Positions 22,691 to 35,950 of a DNA stretch of 64,000 bases are shown here, one piece after another; the first letter of the stretch is position 1, and each line of letters begins with the position of its first letter. Origin of the DNA: Tragulus kanchil (lineage: Eukaryota; Chordata; Mammalia; Artiodactyla; Tragulidae). Location: NCBI GenBank assembly GCA_022376925.1, contig JAIOJX010000001.1:2947501-3011500 (forward strand), written 5' to 3'. Both the position numbers and the translations under genes were made by a program. Under the pieces are notes generated by a model. The model made no database searches. It saw only the letters and a program-made list of their open reading frames with translations, and had not been told where the DNA came from.

Positions 22691-23538
22691 TTTGACTCTA
22701 AAACTCATATTGTCAACCACAATACTATATATCCCGTATGTATACCTAAACTATGAACAGATTTTAAAAGTTTTTAATAGAATTTAAAAGTGAATAAAAG
22801 AAAGTCTTAAATTGAGGTTGATAAATACCACCAAGCAAAAGAACCAATGTATTTAAAAGCAAGATCTGGTTTGGCAAAAACTTAAATGAAATAGATATTA
22901 GAATAGTTTGGTTGTTCATGAATTCAATAGGACCTAGACTGATGCAGCTACAGGACAGTTTTTCCACAACAGTTTGCTGTGTTATCAGGGGAATAGTGTC
23001 TGCAATAAGTAAAATGGAACTCCAGCTAAGATCAGACCATGTCCTGGGTCTTAGCTTCAGTTCTGATCTGTTCAGAAGGCAACTACCAGAATGGGGAAGG
23101 GGGAGAAACAAAAGAAGGAACTGGCCATGTTCTAGAGATGAACAGACTCACAAGGAACCATGACTGCTCTTGCCAACTCTCTGAAGTCCTATCCCAGAAA
23201 GAAAAAAGCAGGCTTTCTTTCTTGTGTCACCAGAGAGAACTCTGAGATCAGTCAGTGGGTTAGGAGTTAGAATAAGGTAGGTTTCATTCAGTACATAAGG
23301 TAGATTTTTCTAATTAGAAAGCTTGCTTACAATGAAATAGATTACCTGCAACCTGCCCTTCAATGGAAATGTTTAAGCAGAGGTTAAAGGACAACTTTTA
23401 AGTATTAAACTGGAGATTCCTATTCCTCTGATAATTGGGATTAGAACCATTCTGGGTAGAACCATTCCATTTTGACATTATCTGTTTTTTTACTTTAAAG
23501 AGGCCATTCTGTTGGTTTTATCATCAGATATACTCTAA

Positions 23539-24000
<462 letters not shown>

Positions 24001-24164
24001 TGATGTTTTATGGTGAGGATCAAACCTAAGTGTGCTACTGCTGAGCCCATGGGAAACATGTTGTACTTACAAACTCACCCAGAAGAGTGGTCTTTATCTT
24101 CCACCCAGAGAACAGTCTCTAGGGCCACTTCGGCTCCTCACTTTTGCAGTACGTTCCCATTACC

Positions 24165-24530
24165 ATCAAACAAAAATGATCATTATTCCTCCTGTGTCTT
24201 TATTTATTTTTTACTCTCTACCTGGAATGTTCTTTTCTTATTTTCCTGCCTGATAACGACCTGCTCAGTCTTTAAGAGCCAGATGAAATGCTATTTTCTC
24301 CATAGAACCTTTCCAGAATCATGCAGATAGCTTTAGTTTTTCTGGGGGTAGGGAGGGTGCATATGATATTAAAAACATTTGTTTGCATGAGAGTCATTTG
24401 TCTGCTTCCTCACTAGACTGAACTTCCTGAGGGCAGGGGCTTGTCTGTATTTTTTCTAACTAGCTAACATCCTTGCACAGCACCTGACTCATAGTAAAAG
24501 CTGAATAAATATTAATTGGATTAAAGGATG
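24165..24530 (+). repeat. L2 LINE 3' end
   Basis: The order tctacctggaatgttctttt, agccagatgaaatgctattt, gaacttcctgagggcagggg, cacagcacctgactcatagt and a tail near aataaatattaattgga is that of an L2 3' end in sense orientation. Confidence 0.75.
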
Positions 24531-27500
24531 AGAAGGTAAAAATTCCAGTAAACCACCTAGAATTGGTAGGAATAAAAAACATGAATACAGTGAAATCAGG
24601 ATTATTACCCTTGGCTGCTTTAAAAGAATTCAGATCTCTAGCTCTAGATGAAGACTAACCCAAGATACTAAAGAAGAATGGGTAGATGTGGTCTCAGAAC
24701 CCTTCTAGCACTCATTGAAGAAGCATGGAGAAGAAAAAACATAATGAAGATTTTTCAAACTGAGGAATAGGTTCCATAGAATATAGACTGGTGAGCTGGA
24801 ACAATTTTAGAATGGATCTTAACTATTTATTTAGATAAAATTTATTAACTCTTTGCTATAAATTATGAAGAAATAAGTATATTTCTTCTCCTTCCATCTA
24901 CTCTAGCATAGGAATTTCTTGGTTGGTTTTATTATTATACTTAGTCCAGTTGTTACCTTTGCATCCTTAAAATATATATACCCATCTAATACTTGATTCA
25001 TCTGTTACAAACTGGGTCTGTTGATCCCTCACCCACTACAAGACATAGACATAAGGAGATGATTATACTTTTCCTGCTGATCACCTTTACTTTCTACCAG
25101 TCCCTGTCAGCTCCCAGCTTTAGTATAATGACTGTTTGCCCATTGTCAAGTTTTATAGCATTTACATGCTCTTATGTAGCCATAATTTCTGTAGTTGATT
25201 AGCCATAGTTCTACATTTAAAAAGACTCTTCTCAAAATAGTCCTCTTATCCATTTTTTATGTTCATTGCTTAGTTACCTCAAGGCTATACTCTGGAAGTT
25301 TCTTTAAAAAGGGTTCATGGGAACCATATTCCCTACTATCATCTTACATGTATGAAATTATCTGTCAGTTATGTTTATACTTGAATTATATTTGGGCTAT
25401 TGTACAATTTGTGGGTCACATTCTCTTTCTCTAATGTCCACATAGACATTGGTTGCAATTTTTGGTTGTAGAACTGAATATTGTTATGAAGAAATTTAAA
25501 ACCAGCCTGAGAATTTTTCATATTAATGGGAAGATGATTTTATAGCCTATAAACCCATATGTATGTGTCTTTTATTTAGAAATAGCACTTACCTTACAGG
25601 GATAGATCTTGATCTATCTGTATGAGTTTTTCCTAGGATAGTATGTTGCCCTTAAGCCTATAGATTCCAACTGTCTTTGTTTCAGGAAAGCTTTCCTGAA
25701 ACACACCTTTACTCTGTTATCTTTGTAAAAGCACAGGTTATACATATAATAGAACTTGGTAATCCATACCTACCATTATTCTCTAATAATTTCCAACTGT
25801 TATTTTCCATTTCATTTTTCTCAAGCCTGTCTCCTATGTCTCTGAACATTTTCACGCATGTCCTTCATTTCTATAGTAGTATTATCTTTCCTTATATTAA
25901 TTTATAATTTCTAATGACTTAGCTTTTCATGTGTTCTGTTTGTGTCTTGTTACACAGTCCTTTATTGGTTATTTTTCCTCACTGTAACATATTTTGCATC
26001 AGTACTGTATTCTTTTTCAATTGTTACTTGAAGTTGTCTTAGAGGAGGTTTTCCTAACATTGCTATGTGTGAAAGCATCGTCTTGGGGAGGGACTGTGAG
26101 AATGAGTTGGTAGTTGTGAGTAGCTGAGATTAAGTAGTTGACAGTGAATAGTTTGTGCATCATCTGTTATTTATGTAAATTCTTATAAATGACCCACAAG
26201 AAAATTCTCTATGCATGGCGTAGTGCATGTATGCATACAGGTAGTATTGTCCCTTTAATTTTTCCAGTCTCTACCTCCTCGCTACTATGTGGTTGTCAAA
26301 AAGTATTCCAGGATGTTCTCACTACCAGCCTGAAAACCAGTTGTTTCAAAACAGGGGTCATTTGTTTTTTCACTACAGTCTTGCCACCCACTTTTTAGGG
26401 CTCTATTTTTGGTCTTAAATCTGGAACATTAGGCATCCTCAATGTTTTATTCACCCTGCTACAATTTTTGCTGCATTTAGAATCCCTTAATTTTGGGGTG
26501 AGGGTTAAAAATGTTTTCAGTTTTCATTAAAGATGGAGTTTTAGTTTCTGTATCTCATTTTCTGTATCGGTTTGGTTGGTTCCAGAGAGGAAAAGGAAGC
26601 AAAGCTGTCCTCATTCTGACATGGTAAACTGAAAAGTCCGTATGACATATTATTAAACAGATGCTTTAAGAGCAGTTCACACTAACTACTGACATACAGC
26701 CTGAGTTCACTAAGAAGAATTTATGCCAAATTAACCTTAAGAAAATTCATGAAAAATTTACTAGACTGGTAGAACAGGGAATATATAGATTTTATCAAGA
26801 TATCTAGATTTTTTAAATTATGTCTTCATGAAGAAGAAATAGCAGTTGAAAACAGTACAATTATGCTGATATAGTTGGTTGACCAACTGAAGTCAAATAT
26901 AATTGATTGATGGAAGGACATCAACCTGAATGGACATAGCTGTGTTAAGTCACAGGGTTTTATCTTTGACCTTACCCTCTTGACTACAGTTATCTGTGAC
27001 TTAAACCAAGATATATAATATAGGAGATTCAAATTTGTAAGATGGCATTAATGAAAAGGAATATCTTCTGAAGTAGAATGCAAGAGAATTTCTGAAGTTT
27101 GAAAGAATAGGCTGAAATCAAAAGATTAACATTTACTAAATACATCAGATTCTTACACATAGACTCCAAAAAAGTTCAGAGATAAAAAAATTTAACAAAG
27201 ATTGCATGTTATAAATAAGATGCTAGGATATAGGGAAAGCAAACATTTAATATGAACCATCCATATGATGTAACTCTTGAAATGCCAAATTTGATTTGAG
27301 TCTGAGTTAGGAATTACCTAAAATAAATGAGATGATAAACCCCTTTTATTCTGCACAGATTGGGCCTCATGTAAAAGAGGCTGTTTCAGTTCAGTCACTA
27401 CAATGGAGAAAGGACAAATGCATTAAGGCAATGATGATTGCTAATTTCAGAGATCTGAAAGCCAGCCATGAATACCTTTTGAAATATGTGGTTGACTTTT

Positions 27501-28158
27501 TTTTTGTGACTGGTAAGAGGTACAGTGGTGGCTTGAAGGTAGAGAGAGCACTGGAATAGTATAGATGTAGATGTCAAAATGATAACCATTTCTCCAATTC
27601 CAAGGAGTGCTGAAAATGAAAAAAAAGAACAAAAAGAATCATCTAAAAGTCTTCTGCAAAGATACCTATCTCAGTCTTCCTCCTTAGTTCCATCAGTCTA
27701 TTTCAGTTATTAAAAGGATGCTTATGATGAGATTTGAAAAAATACTATGAAATGTATATTTTTAAAAAAGGATTTCTAATGTGAGGGTGCTGGACTTTGT
27801 CCATGCTGCTACTCTATGAAGGAACTAACAATGAGAGCCACTGATCCACAGAAAAAAAATATAGTGCATTAAAAGTAAAATACTGAAATTCAATCATAGC
27901 TTACTTTGCTTCCTTTAGAGAGACATATTACACCTTATTTGCCTCATAAAACTAGAATGGGTGAACACAAAATTATTTAAAACTAATATAAATGATTCAA
28001 AACTCTATTTCTGATCTGTACCATGATCATGGAGTAGATAGAATGTGAGAGGAAAGGTGAAGGGAAAGAGAAGAAGGGATAGGTTGGAACAAAAACCTAA
28101 TTTTCAAATGAAGACAAATGACTACCTTATAATAGCACTCTGCAAAATAGATGAACTG

Positions 28159-28494
28159 GGGCTTCCCTGGTGGTCCAGTGGGTAAGGACACCGCCTTGCA
28201 CTGCAAGGGGCGCCAGTTCGATCCCTGGCCTGGGAAGATCCCATGTGCCGCAGAGTGGCTAGACTGATGTGTCCAATTACTGAGCCAGAGCTCTGGAGCA
28301 CATGTGCCCAGAGCTGGTGCTCTGTGATGACAGAGGCTACCATGATGGGAGGCCCACAGGAGCCAAAGAAGAAAGACAGATGAAAATGGAGAAATGAAAG
28401 ACCAATAGAAGTGGCCCGCCCGTCCCCCTTCCTCCCCACCCCACTCCGCAAAAAGATAAATAAATAAAAATAAATGTTTAATTAAAAAAAAAAA
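28159..28494 (+). mobile_element. CHR-2-type SINE with 10-bp target-site duplication
   Basis: The head gggcttccctggtggtccag, cagttcgatccctggcctgg and ggaggcccacaggagccaaa are followed by an A-rich tail. The flanks agatgaactg lie at 28149-28158 and 28495-28504. Open frames across it (for example 28027-28599 on the minus strand) are readings through SINE sequence. Confidence 0.9.
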
Positions 28495-28740
28495 AGATGA
28501 ACTGTGGGCTTCTGAGGAACAGCTACATGTTTTATCACTGCTTCCTTTAAAAATTCCACTAAATGAGGGTAAAGAAATAAAATGGGTATAAATCCACAAG
28601 TACCAGGAGAACTGGAGAAGGAATTTCCTTCAGATAAGAGATTGTAATGCATTCTTTATGAAAAATGAATGTGGAAAGACAGAATGAGAACTGATTTATC
28701 AAGCTGGAGAGGGATATAACCCTGGAGAAACTCAGCATTC

Positions 28741-29831
28741 AAGATGCTGGGTACAACAGACAATAAATCATGGGGGAGCAATGAAAGGGGACTGGCTAAA
28801 GGCCTGTGTATGGAATTGTCAAGACCCCAGAACCTGCCAACATTTCAAATATCAGCAGCCAGCTGCATACTTTCCTGAAGACCAGAAGCCTTCTAAAGAA
28901 GCTGAATGTCTCCACAGAAAAGACCTTTACATGTTGACATTTGGGAGTACCCCATAAAATGACCCCCTTCCAAACAATCATCCTCAATCATAGTTTACCA
29001 TTCAACAAGCCCAGCTCAGATACATTGAGCATACAGATATCTTTTATGTTGCCAGATAATACTGTGATCTAAGGATTACCAAAGTGAAATTTGTAACAGA
29101 GGAAAGTTAAGATTAAAAAAAAACAATAATGACTCATCTTGGCAGGAATAGAGATGATTTAAGGAATTAAAGAAAATGTAAGAAAAACAAAAGTAAATTT
29201 TATCTTATATTTGTAAATATATTGTATGCATAAAGTAAGAATAGGATGCTAATATAAATGGAAATCAGAGAATAAGGAGGAGCTTTTGAAATGAAAAATA
29301 ACTGCCAAGTGGTAATGAAGCTGATCTGATGGGGAAGAGCAACAACTGCCATGAACACAGAAGACAGCCACACAAGGGCTTCCATCCCCAAAACATAGGC
29401 GGTGCCAAAAACCAAGAGATCTCTTTGGGAACAAAGACTCCTGAGGCCCCAGTCCATCCAGAAAGGTAAGGTGTAAAGAAAATAAATGAAGAATATAAAA
29501 GAAAAGGTTAAGGGACTTAGGGATGAATCCAGGAAATTCATCTAACTCAAAAAGCTGCAGAATGAGTGAACAAAGAAACAGGAACAAAGGAAATTAACAA
29601 AGAATACAGAAGTGAAAAGAGAATTGTTAATCACTCAGTCATGTCCAACTCTTTGTGACCCCATGGACAATAGCTTGATAGATTCCTCCATCCATGGGAT
29701 TCTCCAAGCGAAAATACTGGAGTGGGTCGCCATTTTCTCCTCCAGGGATCTTTTGACCCAGGAATTGAACCTGTGTCTCCTGTGCAATACAAGACAGGTT
29801 TACAAATGGAAAGATACAAGTCTCCAGATTG
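28741..29831. repeat. Copy A of duplication 4
   Basis: This 1091-bp block recurs at 29832-30924. The differences seen are ttccatcccca versus ttccaccccca, and two homopolymers that are one base longer in copy B (gg to ggg and tttt to ttttt). It includes a Bov-tA SINE at its right end. Confidence 0.95.
29628..29800 (-). mobile_element. Bov-tA SINE (in copy A of duplication 4)
   Basis: On the + strand it reads atcactcagtcatgtccaac, ctccaagcgaaaatactgga and aggaattgaacctgtgtctc, the antisense of Bov-tA. The copy at about 30719-30893 is the same insertion repeated by duplication 4, not an independent event. Confidence 0.88.
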
Positions 29832-30924
29832 AAGATGCTGGGTACAACAGACAATAAATCATGGGGGAGCAATGAAAGGGGACTGGCTAAAGGCCTGTGT
29901 ATGGAATTGTCAAGACCCCAGAACCTGCCAACATTTCAAATATCAGCAGCCAGCTGCATACTTTCCTGAAGACCAGAAGCCTTCTAAAGAAGCTGAATGT
30001 CTCCACAGAAAAGACCTTTACATGTTGACATTTGGGAGTACCCCATAAAATGACCCCCTTCCAAACAATCATCCTCAATCATAGTTTACCATTCAACAAG
30101 CCCAGCTCAGATACATTGAGCATACAGATATCTTTTATGTTGCCAGATAATACTGTGATCTAAGGATTACCAAAGTGAAATTTGTAACAGAGGAAAGTTA
30201 AGATTAAAAAAAAACAATAATGACTCATCTTGGCAGGAATAGAGATGATTTAAGGAATTAAAGAAAATGTAAGAAAAACAAAAGTAAATTTTATCTTATA
30301 TTTGTAAATATATTGTATGCATAAAGTAAGAATAGGATGCTAATATAAATGGAAATCAGAGAATAAGGAGGAGCTTTTGAAATGAAAAATAACTGCCAAG
30401 TGGTAATGAAGCTGATCTGATGGGGAAGAGCAACAACTGCCATGAACACAGAAGACAGCCACACAAGGGCTTCCACCCCCAAAACATAGGCGGTGCCAAA
30501 AACCAAGAGATCTCTTTGGGAACAAAGACTCCTGAGGCCCCAGTCCATCCAGAAAGGTAAGGTGTAAAGAAAATAAATGAAGAATATAAAAGAAAAGGTT
30601 AAGGGACTTAGGGATGAATCCAGGAAATTCATCTAACTCAAAAAGCTGCAGAATGAGTGAACAAAGAAACAGGAACAAAGGAAATTAACAAAGAATACAG
30701 AAGTGAAAAGAGAATTGTTAATCACTCAGTCATGTCCAACTCTTTGTGACCCCATGGACAATAGCTTGATAGATTCCTCCATCCATGGGATTCTCCAAGC
30801 GAAAATACTGGAGTGGGTCGCCATTTTCTCCTCCAGGGGATCTTTTTGACCCAGGAATTGAACCTGTGTCTCCTGTGCAATACAAGACAGGTTTACAAAT
30901 GGAAAGATACAAGTCTCCAGATTG
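29832..30924. repeat. Copy B of duplication 4
   Basis: This is a direct repeat of 28741-29831 that starts at aagatgctggg with no filler. After it the sequence becomes single-copy (aaagtgtactcacaggcc). Confidence 0.95.
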
Positions 30925-30984
30925 AAAGTGTACTCACAGGCCTACATAAAGTCACATCCTCTTGAAATTTTAGAAAACCAGGGA

Positions 30985-31430
30985 TAAATGATAGAATAAA
31001 GAGATTCTAAAAAAACAATAAATGTTATTTACAAAAAAATGATCAGCAGAATGGCATCAGACTTCTCAGCTATTTTGGAGGCTGGAAGACAGTGGAGCTG
31101 TAAATCTCAAGTCCGAAGGACAAATGATTTTCATCCTTGAATCCTATGCCTAGCCAAAGTATCACTTAAGTGGAAAGGTAGAGTAGCTATTTTCAGACCT
31201 GCAAGAATTCATAAATATCAATTCACAAGCATTCTACTTTAGGAAAATGCAGAAGGATATGTTCTATTCAAACAAGACATTAGAACAAAAAAGAGAAAGC
31301 CACTGGATCCAGAGAAGAGGGTATCCTACAGAGGAGGTAGCTGAGGGGAATTCCTAAGATGAAAGCTATGCAGCAAACAAACCTGGAGAAGAACCAGTGC
31401 AGTTTGTAGTAAGAGACTAAAAGTCTTTAT
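30985..31430 (+). repeat. Ancient L1 (L1M/HAL1-type) fragment
   Basis: The series gcatcagacttctcagctat, gaggctggaagacagtggag, tcctatgcctagccaaagta and attttcagacctgcaagaat is a familiar degenerate ORF2-to-3' UTR stretch of old L1 elements. Confidence 0.65.
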
Positions 31431-32094
31431 CTACTCCTTTATAATGTCGGCACCATTGATTATTGATTGCACTAAAAAGACTGCTTTCATTGTATTGGAA
31501 GATGGAGGAAGGATTGTCTAAATGAGATAAATCATTATTCTGAAAATATGAATGGTTATGTATAAAACTGATAGCAGTATAAGTATATTACTTAGAAAAT
31601 ATAAACATTGAAAATTTAGAAAATTAAAATTAAAAATAGAAAATTAAAAATAATTATGAGTTGTAGGACAGGGTTGGGATACATGCATTATAAGTCTTTA
31701 CCTTTACTTCTTTTTTAACTTTGGCCATTAAAGTATTCATAAATTCTTACCTAAATTTTGGGAGCACAGTAATTCTTATGCTTTTTCCTTATTTTCAAAT
31801 AAGAAATTTGAATGCCCTAGTATAATGTTTTATTGTACACTAGAGAAAATACTCAACTTCCATCCATAGTTTGGAAAAGTTTAGTTTGTTATCATTAATG
31901 GTTTTTTAAAATTTGGGGCATTCCTATAAAAATAGCCACAAATCAAGTCACCGCTTGGTATTTTATCTCTGAGGTGAATGATTTTCACTGTGAGTTAACT
32001 TGTATTCCTCAACTGGTGGCCTTCCCACCCTTTTCTACAGTAGGTATAAATGCCCTGACAACAATTATACTCTATCCCTGGTGAATTGATTGAA

Positions 32095-32667
32095 ACAGAA
32101 ACTGGGAGATCAGCCAAGATGGCAGAGTAGAAAGACCCTGAGCTCACCTCCTCTCATAGACACACCAAAATCACAACTATCTGCAGAACAATCATCCATG
32201 GAAAATATCAGAACTTACCAGAAAAGATCTACAACTAAATATATAAAGAAAGAACCAAACAAGATGGGTGGAGTCGTGATATAGGCAAGTCTCATACCCT
32301 TGGTGGGCAGTCCACAAACAAGAGGATAGTTAGCATTACAGAGGTTCTCCCCAAGGAGCAAGGAGTCTGAACCCCACGTTGGACTCCATAGCCTCTGGAT
32401 CATACACCAGGAAAACGAGCCCCCAGAGCAATTGACTTTGAAGGCCAGTGGCTTATGCAATCAAGAGTTCCAGAGAACTGGGAGAAATAGAGACTTCACT
32501 GTCACGAGGGCAAGGGTAGTAATAGGAGTCTGGATCAGACCCACCAGCTGATCTTGGAGAGTCTCCTGGAGAAGCAGGGGCAATTGCAGCTCCCCCTGGG
32601 GACACAGACACTGCTGGCAGCCATTTTTCTGATCTCATTCTACTGCGTGGACACTGGTGCTGGCAAA
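32095..32667 (+). mobile_element. Bovid L1 5' UTR fragment
   Basis: agccaagatggcagagtaga followed by aagaccctgagctcacctcc is the start of a ruminant L1 5' UTR. The sequence continues through ccaggaaaacgagcccccag. It lies in sense orientation with GABRA3. The element is interrupted by a CHR-2 SINE, and a remnant may continue to about 33100. L1 5' UTRs can carry promoter activity, but none is shown here. Confidence 0.75.
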
Positions 32668-32669
32668 TA

Positions 32670-32943
32670 CCTTTTTTTTTTTTTTTAAGTTTGGCCTCCT
32701 TTATTGTTTTGTTTATTTTCATCCATCTTTGTTCTTTGGCCTGTGTGGGCCTCCCATTGCAATGGCCTCTCTTGCTGCAGAGCACTGGCTCTGGTCACAT
32801 GTGTTTCAGAGCACTGGCTCATAATTGGACACACCAGTCCAGCCGCTCCATGGCACATGGGATATTCCTGGGCCAGGGATTGAACTGGTGCCCCTTGGAC
32901 TGCAAGGTGGACTGTTTACCCACTGTACCACCAGGGAAGCCCC
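32670..32943 (-). mobile_element. CHR-2-type SINE
   Basis: A T-run (32671-32686) is followed by ctttggcctgtgtgggcctc and ends accaccagggaagcccc. The flanks ggcaaatacc and ggcaattgcc are a probable decayed target-site duplication. It is inserted in the L1 5' UTR fragment. Confidence 0.88.
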
Positions 32944-33342
32944 AGGCAATTGCCTTTTTTGGAATCCTCTCTCTAGTTTATTAGAGTCAGAATCCAGCCC
33001 TTCCCTGGCTCAACAGTCTATAGGTTCCAGTTCTGGGACACTTCATGCCAAGCAAATAACTGGGCATGGACACAGCCCAACCCACCAGGAGATAAACAGA
33101 ATAATAAACCATAGATAGTATTTGACTCTCGTCTACTTTTTCCTTAGCTGTGATCTGGCCTCAGGTACATCTACACATACACTTTGGATGTCTCCCACCC
33201 TTCCAGTGAACTGGTGCATGTGATCACTTCTCTTCCATCTGCACTTTATCCCTATTCTATTGGCTTGCTGAGCTTTTTCTAATCTAGCATGCCGCTTTCC
33301 TCTTCTGAATTCCCTTAACTCAGCATTTGTCCCTTTCCATAT

Positions 33343-33362
33343 ATTGTGTGTGTGTGTGTGTG
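33343..33362 (+). repeat. (GT)n microsatellite
   Basis: About ten GT units lie between atatatt and tctccctt. Confidence 0.95.
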
Positions 33363-33402
33363 TTCTCCCTTATCTTTTAGTTCTCTCTTATTTTAATTAA
33401 GA

Positions 33403-33516
33403 CTTCCCTGGTGGCTCAGATGGTAAAGAACCCATCTGTAATGCAGGAGACCTGGGTTCCTTCCCTGGGTTGGGAAGATCCCCTGGAGAAGGAATGGTTA
33501 CCCACTCCAGTATTCT
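33403..33516 (+). mobile_element. Bov-tA SINE, left half (split by an L1)
   Basis: The head acttccctggtggctcagat runs to cccactccagtattct. The element resumes at 34084 with the same ccagtattct, so an L1 inserted within it. Confidence 0.9.
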
Positions 33517-34083
33517 TTTTCTTTCTTTCTTTCTTTATATTTTTATAGAGCTTTGTTGTTTACTGCCACACATCAACATGAATCAGCCATAGGTGTACAT
33601 AGGTTTCTTCCCTCTTGAACTTCCCTCCCATCTCCCTCCCCATCCCACCCCTCCAGGTTGTTACAAAGCCCCTATTTGAGTTCCCTTAGCCTTACAGCAG
33701 ATTCTCATTGGTTATCTATTTTACATATGGTAATGTAAGTTTCCGTGTTACTCTTTCCATACATCTCACCCACTCTGCTGCTCTGCATACTCATTTATTA
33801 GCACCATCTTACTAGATTCCATACACATGTGTCAGTATACGGTATTTGTCTTTCTCTTTCTGACTTACTTCACTCTGTATAATAGGTTCTAGGTTCATCC
33901 ACCTCGTTAGGACTGACTCAAATGCATTCCTTTTTATGGCTAAGTAATATTGAAAAAGGCACAAGTACCCCAATGTTCATTGAGGCACTATTTGCAATAG
34001 CTACAACATGGAAGCCGCCTAGATGTCCATCGACAGAAGACCAGATAAAGAAGCTCTGGTACATATATCAATGGAATACCATT
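33517..34083 (-). mobile_element. L1 insertion with 5' inversion (twin priming)
   Basis: Positions 33517-33952 are the antisense of a bovid L1 3' end. Positions 33953-34083 are in the opposite orientation and correspond to the L1 segment directly upstream (aggcacaagtaccccaatgt and on). The flanking duplication is ccagtattct at 33507-33516 and 34084-34093. The arrangement is the textbook product of twin-primed reverse transcription. Confidence 0.85.
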
Positions 34084-34190
34084 CCAGTATTCTTGCCTAG
34101 AGAATTCCATGGACAGAAACCTGGCAGGCTATAGTCCATGGGTTCACAAAGAGTTGAACTTGACTGAGTGACATTCACTTTCACTATTTT
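34084..34190 (+). mobile_element. Bov-tA SINE, right half
   Basis: ccagtattcttgcctagaga continues the element begun at 33403 and ends acttgactgagtgacattca. The copy at 35228-35334 is due to duplication 5. Confidence 0.88.
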
Positions 34191-34379
34191 AATTAATCTT
34201 CCTCATTAGACAGCCTAAAATTTACCATCTTAACTGTATTTATGTAAATATATTCAGAGTGTTGTACAACCAACTTCCAGAACCTTTTCATCCTACAAAA
34301 CTGACACTCTGTCCCCTTGAAACCAGACATTCCCATTCTCCCTTCTACTGACACCTTGGCTACCACCATTCTGCTTTCT

Positions 34380-34747
34380 TTTTTAAAATTATTATTTATT
34401 TATTTATTTTTGGTTATTCTGGGTTTTCACTGCTGCCACAGGCTCTTCTCTAGTTCAGGGAGTGGAGGATACTCTCTAGTTGAGGTGAGCAGGCTTCTTG
34501 TTTAGGTGCCTTCTCTTGTTGTGGAGACTTCTCTTGTGGAGACTTCTCTTGTTGTGGAACCCAGGCTCTAGGGCACACGGGCTTCAGTAGTTGTGACTCC
34601 AAGGCTCGCTCTAGAGCACAGGCTGAATAGTTGTGGCTCACGGGCTTAGTTGCTCTGCAGCATGTGATATCTTCCCGGATCAGGGATTGAACCTGTGTCT
34701 CCTGCATTGGTAGGCAAACTCTTTACCACTGAGTTGCCAGAGAAGCC
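34380..34747 (-). mobile_element. CHR-1-type SINE
   Basis: The antisense element runs from a tatttatttattt tail to gttgccagagaagcccc. The flanks ccattctgctttct and ccattccactttct form a decayed target-site duplication within an old L1. Further copies at 35524-35891 (whole) and 36794-36968 (partial) come from duplications 5 and 6. Confidence 0.88.
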
Positions 34748-34806
34748 CCCATTCCACTTTCTGTCTCTAAGAATTTGACTTCTCTAAGTACCTCATATAA
34801 GTAGAA

Positions 34807-35950
34807 TTACAAAGCCCCTATTTGAGTTCCCTTAGCCTTACAGCAGATTCTCATTGGTTATCTATTTTACAGATGGTAATGTAAGTTTCCGTGTTACTCT
34901 TTCCATACATCTCACCCACTGCTGCTCTGCATACTCATTTATTAGCACCATCTTACTAGATTCCATACACATGTGTCAGTATACGGTATTTGTCTTTCTC
35001 TTTCTGACTTACTTCCCTCTGTGTAAGAGGTTCTAGGTTCATCCACCTCGTTAGGACTGACTCAAATGCATTCCTTTTTATGGCTAAGTAATATTGAAAA
35101 AGGCACAAGTACCCCAATGTTCATTGAGGCACTATTTGCAATAGCTACAACATGGAAGCCGCCTAGATGTCCATCGACAGAAGACCAGATAAAGAAGCTC
35201 TGGTACATATATCAATGGAATACCATTCCAGTATTCTTGCCTAGAGAATTCCATGGACAGAAACCTGGCAGGCTATAGTCCATGGGTTCACAAAGAGTTG
35301 AACTTGACTGAGTGACATTCACTTTCACTATTTTAATTAATCTTCCTCATTAGACAGCCTAAAATTTACCATCTTAACTGTATTTATGTAAATATATTCA
35401 GAGTGTTGTACAACCAACTTCCAGAACCTTTTCATCCTACAAAACTGACACTCTGTCCCCTTGAAACCAGACATTCCCATTCTCCCTTCTACTGACACCT
35501 TGGCTACCACCATTCTGCTTTCTTTTTTAAAATTATTATTTATTTATTTATTTTTGGTTATTCTGGGTTTTCACTGCTGCCACAGGCTCTTCTCTAGTTC
35601 AGGGAGTGGAGGATACTCTCTAGTTGAGGTGAGCAGGCTTCTTGTTTAGGTGCCTTCTCTTGTTGTGGAGACTTCTCTTGTGGAGACTTCTCTTGTTGTG
35701 GAACCCAGGCTCTAGGGCACACGGGCTTCAGTAGTTGTGACTCCAAGGCTCGCTCTAGAGCACAGGCTGAATAGTTGTGGCTCACGGGCTTAGTTGCTCT
35801 GCAGCATGTGATATCTTCCCGGATCAGGGATTGAACCTGTGTCTCCTGCATTGGTAGGCAAACTCTTTACCACTGAGTTGCCAGAGAAGCCCCCATTCCA
35901 CTTTCTGTCTCTAAGAATTTGACTTCTCTAAGTACCTCATATAAGTAGAA
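34807..35950. repeat. Copy B of duplication 5
   Basis: This is a direct repeat of 33661-34806 with no filler. Its last 235 bp (35716-35950) are also the beginning of duplication 6, so that stretch is present three times (about 34572, 35716 and 36794). Confidence 0.95.

Larger units (their letters stand above)
33661..34806. repeat. Copy A of duplication 5
   Basis: This 1146-bp block recurs at 34807-35950. Differences are acatatgg versus acagatgg, a CT present only in copy A near 33771, and three substitutions in ttcactctgtataatagg versus ttccctctgtgtaagagg. It carries part of the inverted L1, the right half of the Bov-tA and a CHR-1 SINE. Confidence 0.95.

Noticed and set aside
28027..28599. 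190-codon open frame on the minus strand, the second longest in the window
   Set aside because: It spans a CHR-2 SINE and its A-rich tail, so the frame is a by-product of the repeat.
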